Shown here: piece by piece, positions 54,435 through 64,000 of the stretch
Layout of the letters: every line of letters starts with the position of its first letter
How positions within the stretch are numbered: the stretch's first letter is position 1
Source of the DNA: Engraulis encrasicolus
Taxonomy: Eukaryota; Chordata; Actinopteri; Clupeiformes; Engraulidae
DNA length: 64,000 nt
Direction of reading: 5' to 3'
NCBI RefSeq assembly: GCF_034702125.1
Contig: NC_085876.1
Span: forward strand, 28,710,579 to 28,774,578
Made by a program: the position numbers and the translations under genes
The notes under the pieces: generated by a model
Seen by the model: only the letters and a program-made list of their open reading frames with translations
What the model was told of the DNA's origin: nothing
The model's database searches: none

Positions 54435-54616
54435 CTTTGGGCGTCTATCAGGCCAGTAAGCAGACCAAGCCGTGCTCATGCTCACCGGAGAGGCAGCATG
54501 GATGTTAAGGAGGGAGGGAGGGAAGGTGTAGGCAGCGTTCCCAGCTTCAGTCCCACGTCGCACAGCTTCCACCTCCACCTCCACCTCTCTCACTCCAGCT
54601 GCAATTAGGGCTCTTC
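54435..54616 (-). other. Candidate orphan exon, 60 open codons
   Basis: On the minus strand, a CATCCACAG acceptor and an AAAG|GTAAAT donor enclose 182 bases with one fully open phase (60 codons, containing VEVEVEAVRRG and SAYWPDRRPK). No family recognised. It could be an exon of a gene beyond the window, an untranslated tssk5 exon, or chance. Confidence 0.2.
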
Positions 54617-54679
54617 CTGTGGATGAGAGATGGGGCTGCTTACCTTGGCCATCCGCTCACATTCGGTGAGACATTCGGC

Positions 54680-54680
54680 G

Positions 54681-54755
<75 letters not shown>
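54680..54755. repeat. (CT)n microsatellite
   Basis: First of three long CT runs within 1.4 kb, followed by CT-rich sequence to 54865. Confidence 0.97.
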
Positions 54756-55033
54756 ATATCTCTCTCTTCTATCATTCTTTCTCTCTACACCCCCCTCTCT
54801 TTCTCTTTCCCCACTTCTCTTTTTTCTCTGTCTCTGTTTCTCTCCCTCTGTCTTTCTCTCTCTCTGAGTTACGCTCCAAACATCTCAGCGGAGAGAAAAA
54901 GTGAGAAAGTGAAAAGGAAGGAAGACAGGCAGATTTTTAACACACATCACATCACATCCCCGGCCCGTCGTCAAACCACATTACTCTTTAGCTCCCCGAG
55001 AGGAAATGGAGTGAAGTGAAGAGGCCGCAGCGT

Positions 55034-55140
<107 letters not shown>

Positions 55141-55210
55141 GAGTCTACGTATATGATCCAGATCTGGTGTCCTGTCGATATGACCTACCCGTTGAGCTGA
55201 GTTACTGAGC

Positions 55211-55414
55211 TAGTGTTTCTCAAAGGGGACGTTGGGGGGCTCTAGGAGGGCGTTGAGAAGGGTACAACTGATAGGACCATTGGGGAGCATTAGTCCGTTT
55301 GAATTTTTAATATTAAGGAGGGCGTTGTCAGGCTTATGATAAGGTCAAGGGGGCGTTGGGAGGCTTGTGATGAGGCCAAGGGGGCGTCTGCTCAAAAAAG
55401 GCTGAGAAGCACTG
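55211..55414. mobile_element. hAT-like MITE
   Basis: TAGTGTTTCTCAAA and GCTGAGAAGCACTG ends, with flanks TACTGAGC and TACTAAGC. The interior repeats GAGGGCGTTG. Confidence 0.6.
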
Positions 55415-55930
55415 TACTAAGCCATTATTACAACACACTTCAGCAGCACTTGGGCTTTGTTAACAGCCTATAGATCATCTCGACGAAGCGGTAACCCATC
55501 TCGACAGAACACCAGGTCTCACCACTGAAGCCGCCAAGGCAGGGCAGGGCAGGGCAGGGCAGTGGCCTGTACAGACTGGACAATAGGGAGGAAATACTTA
55601 CTTCTTCTTTTCCCTCCGTCTCTCTGTCTCCCGCTCAAGTAAAGCAAATTCCACCACCTCATCCAAAGGTCTCAGGCTGATGGCAGTGTGCGATGAAAGG
55701 AGGAGAATAGGGCGTCTCACTCTATGATCGGACTATGACTTGAGGTGTGCAGCAGCATACACACGCAAGCTCACCTCGGGTTGTCTGGATGCTCCAACAA
55801 CTACCAATCGAAAGAAAAACAATTGAGGGAAACTTTAATGATGTGAAGTGATATCTTCGACTCGCTCACATGAGGACTCCCGGGCTTGAGGTGGGTTTAG
55901 TTCTGACTATCATAGGTGATGGACCATATA

Positions 55931-56033
<103 letters not shown>

Positions 56034-56512
56034 TCTCTAGAGCTACAACCTCTCAACAGCATCAAGACTCACAGACTGAATCCTAAACTTTTGTTGACCT
56101 CTGCCCCCAAGACAAGGTGCTCTAGCTGGAGACCTCAGAGGTGCTACCATGGAATCTTTGACGGTCATCCATTTTGGCTGAGCACTGCTTTTATTAGAAA
56201 AGAAATCAGCAAGTCATTCCAAAACAGCAACTTTAAAAAAATATATATAAACTCAAGTAGGCGTTTCGAAAGTCCTTCCCAAGACACGTGCAATCACACT
56301 GTCTTGGCAAGGACCAGTTGATTTGTTGGCTGATGGTCAGGTGGGTGGTCAGTTAGTCAAACCGTGCCAGAGAGTAGAAGGTTGTCATCAGACCATACCA
56401 TTGATGGCTGCCAGAAAGAAAGAAAGAAAAAAAAATACTGAGAATTGTTATGGTCTCCACCTTTTCAAATGTGTTGGCTGTAAAAGTAGGGAAAGCTTTT
56501 TCATATTAGACT

Positions 56513-56785
56513 CAGGGCCGGCACATAGGCAGACCAGGCGGTTGCCTAGGGCACCAAATGTCTTGGGGGCGCCAAGTCCCACAGAATGAAAACATTAAGC
56601 GAAATAAAGCATTAAGTTTTATATTGACAATTATTATTAATTATTAATGATTACATATGTAGTTAGTAGATCAACTGTGCTCGATCAGATTGACGGCACT
56701 ATGTTTACACATGCCAATTTCTAATTCCACCAAAAGCAAACAGGGGTGCTCGCCTAGGGCACCAAATTGACTAGAACCGGCCCTG
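56513..56785. mobile_element. MITE with CAGGGCCGG ends
   Basis: CAGGGCCGGCACATAGGC at the left and TAGAACCGGCCCTG at the right. The interior shows a second pair, TTGCCTAGGGCACCAAAT and CGCCTAGGGCACCAAAT. Confidence 0.65.
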
Positions 56786-57238
56786 ACACTATACACTGAC
56801 AAGCCCAAAAGCCCCAAAGCACGGACTTGCGTTTGCACACAAATCTTCCAGCAGGTGGTAGCTAATGAAACTGACTGATATAATGTTTTGGATGACGAAG
56901 AGAGCACTTAAATCAACATTCAAAATAATGCCATGCCCTTGTCAGACTGATCGAATTGACATATTATTAGGGCTACTATATCTAAAAATAAAGCTGCTGC
57001 GTTTTGTAAGGGGAGAGAAATTATATATTTATATAGGCTATATACAAAACTTTGAAGCTGACATTTTAGTGGGAAGACGACAAGGTCTTGCAAATGTCAA
57101 CCATTAAGCCCGAACCAATTTGCACGCAGCTGCAGCGCGCGGTAAGAACTCTTCTGACACGTCCACTACTGAGTCACTGGCAATTTCGGACGGCTAGAGA
57201 ACCTTGGTTTTCATTAAGGTCTTTACTGCAGAGGATGG

Positions 57239-57860
<622 letters not shown>

Positions 57861-58384
57861 AGAGAATTAACCAGGAGGCCGTCGTCGGAAACCAGATGGA
57901 CACACGCCACTGCAAACAACCTCCTGCTCGCTGCGCTGTGCGGCAGGCAGGCAGGCCAGGCAGGACAGCGCAGCGCAAACCAGGAAGAACAACAAATTAC
58001 CTGGAAAGAAAGAAAGAGGAGAGGAGAGGAAAAGGAGAGGAGAGGAAGTGTTAACTTGCACCTTTACCTACATAAATACAGCCATTGCTTTCCCTCCCCA
58101 AATCGCTGGACTAACAAGGAAACAGGGGGGGCTATTTGCTTTCCTCCAAAATCTCTGGCCTAACAAGGAAACGGGGAGGAAGGTGGGTGGCGGAGTGAGT
58201 GGCGGGGGCAATGAGGGGGTGGTTGAATCACCAAGATAGCTCTGATTTCACTTGATAGGAAACAACCCTCGCTTGCTCAAAAACCGCTCATCAAAGGTCA
58301 GGGACGAACACTGCCAAACCTCAGAGGTGGAGAAGTCAGCTGGAGGTCAACCATAACCACCACGCTCTGACACACACTACTACT

Positions 58385-58413
58385 GCACACACACACACAC
58401 ACTCCTACTTCGT

Positions 58414-58491
<78 letters not shown>

Positions 58492-58655
58492 ACATATATA
58501 TACGCACACACACACACATATAAACACACACACACTCCTACTCTGTGCACACAAGCACACCCACACCCATACACATACACCACAAACACACACATACACA
58601 CACACACTACTACTACTGCTACTACTATTACACAAACACACACACACTCATACAC

Positions 58656-58687
<32 letters not shown>

Positions 58688-58710
58688 TCATACACACACA
58701 CACACAGATG
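58385..58710. repeat. Compound CA repeat
   Basis: CA with TATACGCACA, CTCCTACT and (CTA)n interruptions. Open frames here are artefacts. Confidence 0.95.
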
Positions 58711-58984
58711 AGCAGCTAAAAATACAGTGTGGTGCTCTGGCATGGTTAGTGGTTCCACAGGCTGTGCCCTGCCTGCCTGCTTGCCTGGCCGGCCTCCCTA
58801 CACCAGGGATCACGGGCGGTCCCCAGAGCAGTGACCCAATTTGCTCCCCCAGAGGAACTCTCCCAAATATTTACATAGAAAAGATAAATAGAGACCCAGC
58901 AGGCAACACCAAACCCAGAAGCTGACAAAAAACCACAAGGTGGTGGACAGCAGAAAACTTGAAGCTAAATGATATGATATGAGG

Positions 58985-59561
58985 AGAGCTCTAAATTAAC
59001 ACCAGCCAATCGGCCAAATGCTGGTGAAATTTCAGTTTGGCTGGTAGAAAAGACCTAGCCTGGTCCTGGCCATCCCATAATACTACCATTTCCATTTGGT
59101 CCTGACCATCCCATAATACTACCATTTCCATTTCCTATTCCTGGTCTGGACTTTCTTTGATCTGACGTGATTGCAGGAAGCAGGAAGGACATTTTCGGAA
59201 AAATCAGGATTTAACTTATAAGTTGTTGAACAAACATGTCTGACATCTATCTATGGCGATGTAGGACCGTTTAAATGACATGTCTGAAAGAACATCCTAC
59301 CGTAGGATAAAATTACAATTTAGAACCGTTTGTCAGAACACTGGCGAAAATCCTACCGGTCAACATCGCTCCACAGAAGACAGGTACCAGACGTAGTGCG
59401 GAGCCAAGTGTCTTGGCGGAAGTACGTAGGATGGCGCGCGAGGCTAGAAAAGACCAACTTACTAGCCACTTTGACCCATTAGTGAGCGTATGTTTGGCTT
59501 GTAAAAGTAGCATCTACTAGCCATTTTGGCTGTTGATGAAAAAAGTTAATTTAGAGCCCTG
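58985..59561. mobile_element. MITE (CTCTAAATTAAC family) split by another element
   Basis: Outer ends CTCTAAATTAAC and GTTAATTTAGAGCCCTG. Body blocks TTTCAGTTTGGCTGGTAGAA and GACCAACTTACTAGCC match the intact copy at 46835. Interrupted by 59056-59446. Confidence 0.75.
59056..59446. mobile_element. Nested element with TAGCCT/AGGCTA ends and 9-bp duplication
   Basis: TAGCCTGGTCCTG to GCGCGAGGCTA, flanked by GAAAAGACC on both sides (59047-59055, 59447-59455). A 44-bp internal duplication (CCATCCCATAATACTACC twice) is visible. Confidence 0.75.
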
Positions 59562-59751
59562 AAAAAGATTCCACAAGCAAGACCATCTCAGAAGCTGCCC
59601 CAAATCAACCTTTCTTAAAAACACAGGGAGGTGGATCCTACCTGGAAATCAAGTCAAACAATTATGATGAACGGAATACCATGGATATATAACCATGAAT
59701 ATTACGTATACGACAATAATGAAGAAGAATAGAAGTTAAATTGAAACTTGA

Positions 59752-59935
59752 CCCTGCCTTGGCCAAACGGTTGGGCACTCGTCTACCATGCGGCTGACCT
59801 GGGTTCAATTCCCGGCCCTTCCCCGTCTCTCTCTCTCCCCAATCGCTTCCTGTCACCACCTTCACTGTCCTATCATAAACTGAAAATTAAAAAAAAGACA
59901 AAAAAAATGAAATAAAAAAAAAGAAGTTTTAAATT
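59752..59935 (+). mobile_element. tRNA-headed SINE
   Basis: Head with CTGACCTGGGTTCAATTCCC, body CCCAATCGCTTCCTGTCACC, A-rich tail. Related to copies at 10118 and 14105 (minus). Confidence 0.65.
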
Positions 59936-60383
59936 GAAACTCAACTAATCCAGAATAGTCTAGTCGTGATTTCATGAAGCCAGAAATGTTGAGTACCCTA
60001 AAGTTTTATTACAGAAATGTCATCTATAGGCCAAATGAAGGAGATTTAGCTTGGTTGCCCAAAGTTGCACTTTGGGCAATTTGCATAATTTGCATAAATA
60101 TATCGTTTAGATAAGACTACTACAGGTGAGTAGGCAAAAAAACTTAAATCATAGATAACACTTGAAACTTTCTCAGTTCATTATTTATGATGAGAGAGAA
60201 AAAAAATGTATGGATGTTTTTTGTATTTTGATGTTAAGTATTGCAAATGAGGGCATGAATTTATCCAATTATGATTATTTTGCATACACACGAATCAGCT
60301 TTGCATGGTTAAAACCAGACTAAAAATAATTTTTCTGTGGGTTAAATATGTATATTTCAGGGTGAGTTAGTGGACACCTTGAG

Positions 60384-60430
60384 GGAAAAAAAAAAAAAAA
60401 AAAAAAAAAAAGAAGTAAAAAAAAACATTG

Positions 60431-60484
<54 letters not shown>

Positions 60485-60631
60485 ACAAAAAAAAAAAAAA
60501 AAAAAAAATAACAAAAACAAAAAAAAAACGAAAGAAAAATAAAAAAAAAAAAAAAAAAAAAATATAATAAAAAAAAAAAAAAAAAATGAAAAAAAAAGAA
60601 AAAAAAAAAAAAAAATAAAAAAAAAAAAAAT

Positions 60632-60658
<27 letters not shown>
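60384..60658. repeat. ~275-bp A tract
   Basis: Almost pure A with scattered T, C and G, inside the decayed Tc1 element. May be partly a sequencing or assembly artefact. Confidence 0.9.
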
Positions 60659-60662
<4 letters not shown>

Positions 60663-61309
60663 GTCAAGAAGATGTTTTGACCTGGATAGATTAAGGAATT
60701 GCCCCATACAATATTATATACGGTGTACATAGCCTACTGCATAGTTTGTATACAGCATGAAGATATGCAGTGTAGAATAACTATTTACAGCATGCTTGTG
60801 TATACAAACACAAAATAACTATACAAGAGTAATTTTACTGGTCTGAGGAAGGGCTTTAAGGCCTTAAATATCATGTATGCATATTCCAACAACTATCAGC
60901 TTTATTATAAGAAAATGGACACTGGGAACAACAGCTCAACCATACTGAAGTGGTAGGCCACATAAACTGACGGAGAAGGACATAATGCAAAGATGTCATC
61001 GAATAGAGTTGATTGCTACAGAGCCCCAAACTTCATGTGACCTTCAGATTAGCCCAAATACAGTGTGCAGAGTGCTTCATGGAATGGGTTTCCATGGCCA
61101 AAAAGCTACACCCAAGTCATGCATCAAGTGCTAAGCGAAGCCCCAGATGCAATGGTGTAAAGCACACTGCCACTGGACTCTAGATTGTTGGAGACTTCTG
61201 GGGTTCTTTGGAGTGATACACAGGCTTTTCCATCTGGCAATCTGATGGACAAGTCTGGGTTTTGGAGGATGCCAGGAGAAGGGTCAGTTTTGTACTGCAT
61301 TGTGCCAAG

Positions 61310-61640
61310 TCACATACAAGTGACATTTGGTGCATGACAAATTATGATGTGTTTTGGAGTTGGCGTTGGCCCCTTTGTTCTGGTGAGATTAACTTTGAAT
61401 GTCCAGTCCAGTCTTGCATTTTAAATGTCTGTATGAGCACTGTCTATGTCCATACTGTCTTAAGTCCATGTATAAGTACTGTCTATGTCTATACTGTCTA
61501 TGTCCTTACCTAGATTAGTCTATGTCTGTATGGGAAAGCAAGAAATGTAATTTCAATTTTTTTCCTTTGTTTTTTATATGACCAGTGCATGTAAAGAAAT
61601 TGACAATAAAACCTACTTGACTTGACTTGACTTGAGTTTG
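61310..61640 (+). mobile_element. LINE-like insert in the Tc1 element
   Basis: Contains tandem TGTCTATGTC motifs and a tail AAATTGACAATAAAACCTAC followed by (TTGAC)n, typical of fish non-LTR 3' ends. The transposase fragments resume on either side. Confidence 0.55.
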
Positions 61641-62670
61641 AATGCTTCAGGATACCAAGACATTTTGAACAATGCCATGCTCCCAACCTTAGGAACAGTT
61701 TGGAGAAGGCCCCTTCCTCTTACAACATGACTATGTACCTTGTACCTTGTTTATGCATTGGTGCACACAGACCTGAATGACAGAGTATGGTGGGTGTGGA
61801 TAAACTTGACTGGTACAGAGCACAGAGTCCTAACCTGAGCCTGATAGAACACGTTTGGTATGAATTATTGAGAGCCAATCCATTAATTATTGTATACCAT
61901 TGTGTAAGCAAGCGCACACATGTAAACACATTTAGAACCACATAGCCTTCACCATCTCCATATTCTGTTTTGAGACACTCTTCAGCCTCATTATCTTCTT
62001 GGTAATCATCCTTATGAACTGTGAATGGTTTATTTTTGTTGTGTAGTAAGATAAGGTCCCCCCAAAACTTTTTAAATGGTGTGGTGAGGGATGCAAATTA
62101 TTGATTCATGTTATCACGATTGATAGATTATGCATAGAGTAAGCTGCGGCTGTTTAGCATGAAACACCTAATTCATCCATCTACGGTACATGTCAAAACT
62201 GCCTCTTTGACCCAGGGGTCCTCAAAAGCTTTTCACTAACTCACCTTGATATTACAACATATTTTACCCACAGAAAAATAATTTGGTGTCTGTTTTACCA
62301 TGCAAAGCTGATTTCTGTGTGTATGCTAAATTAAGTGCTAAATTGATGACTCATGCCCTCATTTGCATATCTTAACATCAAAATACAAAAAACATCCAAT
62401 ACATTTTTTTCTTCTCTCATCATCAGTAATGAACTGAGAAAGTTTCAAGGTGATATCTATGATTTAAGTTTTTTTGCCTATTCACCTATAGTAGTCTTAC
62501 CTTAACGATATATTTATGCTAATTATGCAAATTGCCCAAAGTGCAACTTTGGGCAACCAAGCTAAATCTCCTTCATTTGACCTATAGATGACATTTCTGC
62601 AATAAAACTTTAGGGTACTCAACATTTCTGGGTTCAGTATAGGGGCCTATGGGGATCACGACTGGACTAG

Positions 62671-63189
62671 AAGCTGGCTGCGCTCATCTGAAAAAATGCC
62701 ATCTCCATCTCTGCCATCTCCGGTTATGATAATCTAATATTATATGATGATATCCATGGCAAGGATATAGTATAGTAACAATGTACAAGATGATGATGAC
62801 TATGATGATAATAATGGTGATGGAAGATGATGGAGGTGGTATGAAGAAAATGATGATGGTTACAATAATGTTGACCCAAAAATACTCCACCAGACCAGTC
62901 CACCAGTCCAGGAGTTCCATCTAGTTTGTTTTTAAACGCTCCCTCTGAGCACAATTTCCTTTCTTTTTGTTTCTCCTTCCATTCTATCCCATTATTACGA
63001 TTTTATTTATTTTTCTGTGTGCTTGTCTGTTCTTGGAAAAATGAATTTCCAACCAAAAAAAAGTTGAGCAGGCCTGATGGGGAGACCGCGCCGTGCACTG
63101 TGTAACGGGTGATATACTTCTGAATTCCCATTCACCTTCTCCATGAGTTTTTGACCTAAATTTGACACGTTTCATATCATAAAAACTCC
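62671..63189. other. Right-hand intergenic sequence
   Basis: A GATGAT-rich stretch (62790-62870) and nothing else recognised. Confidence 0.4.
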
Positions 63190-63700
63190 AGTGCCTATAA
63201 ATCAGGGTAACACCAGTGTTTGGGCCTCGAGATCGGGGGAGTGGAGCTCCTGTTTCTCCCCACGAGTCGGCGGCAGCAGCGACGGCGGTGGTAGTGGTGG
63301 TGGTGGTGGTGGTGTCAGCTGCAGCGGCGGTGCTCGGGCCCTTGCCAAATGGCTCCGGATCCACGATTACCATCGAGGTGGACTCCTTTGTCAAGATGAG
63401 CTAAATTCAAACGCTAACCCCGAGGGGTGCTGTGCAGCTAGTGTGCTCACCTCGATGGCTGACTCATACTGACGCGACACTGGTGTTCTGTCGAGATGAG
63501 CTGCTTCATCAACATGAGCTACCAATAGACTATTAACAATGCCCAAATCCAAAAACTAACACATTGGGGTGCTGTGTAGCTACTGTGCTGTGATGGTGTA
63601 GTAGCTGACCTTGATGGGTTGCTCATATTGGCACAACACTGGTGTTCTATCGAGATGGGCTGCTTCATCGAGATGAGGTACCAATAGGCTGTTGACATTA
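63190..63700. repeat. Tandem units of a dispersed repeat
   Basis: GACACTGGTGTTCTGTCGAG (63477) and ACACTGGTGTTCTATCGAG (63639), about 160 bp apart, with ATGAGCTGCTTCATC and CCAATAG blocks. The same motifs occur inverted at 17130-17290 and near 55440-55530. A (GGT)n/GCN tract lies inside the first unit. Confidence 0.65.
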
Positions 63701-64000
63701 GCCTGATTATCATCGACTTTCAAATCTCTTCGAGAATTGGTCTGACCAAGAGCATAACAATTAACATTTCCCACATGGCATGGTTGACAAGCCTCCCTTG
63801 GTTTGCTAATGCTTCCCGACAAAGTGGGAGGAGTTCCCGATTTTTTGGGAGCTCAGAAAGTAGGCTTGCATTGCTCTTGACCTGACTAGTAGCAACGCTG
63901 AAGGTGTTACGTCACTTGGAGGGCACGGCCTGGCTAGTTGACATGGCCCAAAGCCTAAACCCTATGGCCGCTGGGCAAGTTCTGTGTTGCATTGGCTTGG

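Larger units (their letters stand above)
59958..62670. mobile_element. Decayed Tc1-like transposon with ~380-bp inverted termini
   Basis: 59975-60360 and 62220-62640 are inverted copies (CAGAAATGTTGAGTACCC and GCACTTTGGGCAA are shared). Inside, 60960-61310 and 61640-61900 hold frame-broken fragments of Tc1-type transposase, such as HRIELIATEPQTSCD and SLIEHVWYELL on the plus strand. A LINE-tailed insert (about 61310-61640) and a long A tract interrupt it. Not active. Confidence 0.75.

Noticed and set aside
57867..58061. Minus-strand frame with a hydrophobic stretch and CSGVCPSG, looking like a secreted cysteine-rich exon
   Set aside because: It ends at a nearby stop, lacks matching splice sites, and sits between GA and GGAGA repeats.
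60320..60730. Poly-Lys / poly-Phe open frames
   Set aside because: Translation of an A tract.
62984..63394. 136-codon minus-strand frame with Thr and Ala runs
   Set aside because: It follows a (GGT)n/GCN tract inside a dispersed repeat, has no convincing splice sites and no recognised domain.

Overview
This window looks like nuclear DNA of a ray-finned (teleost) fish. It holds intron-containing vertebrate genes with GT/AG splice sites, many tRNA-headed SINEs, hAT and Tc1/mariner-type MITEs, and a very high density of dinucleotide and GGAGA/AAGAG repeats. The species is not identifiable by eye. The simple-repeat load would suit a clupeiform-like fish, but that is a guess.

Layout. (1) 971-33049, minus strand: recql4, the RecQ-like helicase 4 gene. 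I could reconstruct 20 coding exons with consistent phase (4447 nt, 1482 codons). The last part of the gene lies beyond the left edge. (2) 33050-34406: divergent promoter region. (3) 34407-40994, plus strand: hgh1, six exons, 386 aa, complete. (4) 41920-53166, minus strand: a testis-specific serine kinase most like TSSK5, eight exons, 529 aa, complete, tail-to-tail with hgh1. (5) 53167-64000: no confident gene. This part holds simple repeats, MITEs, SINEs, a ~2.7 kb decayed Tc1-like element with long inverted termini, and one weak candidate exon.

How the genes relate. RECQL4 acts in replication initiation and genome maintenance, HGH1 helps eEF2 fold, and TSSK5 is a germ-line kinase. They do not form a pathway. 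The grouping is positional, and I recall hgh1 and Tssk5 being neighbours in mouse as well.

The most unusual signal is structural. At least seven gene boundaries have tandem arrays in the adjoining intron or 3' UTR built from copies of the boundary itself, including its splice site. The sites are: recql4 exon 13 acceptor, exon 11 donor and exon 8 acceptor; tssk5 exon 3 acceptor, exon 3 donor and exon 5 acceptor; and the hgh1 stop codon. Copies often keep the AG or GT and the exonic reading, for example the kinase DFG motif or the HRD approach sequence. They would act as decoy or alternative splice sites. A related pattern is expansion of polypyrimidine simple repeats beside 3' splice sites. 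A pair of near-identical 1.1 kb foldback elements in inverted orientation brackets the helicase half of recql4.
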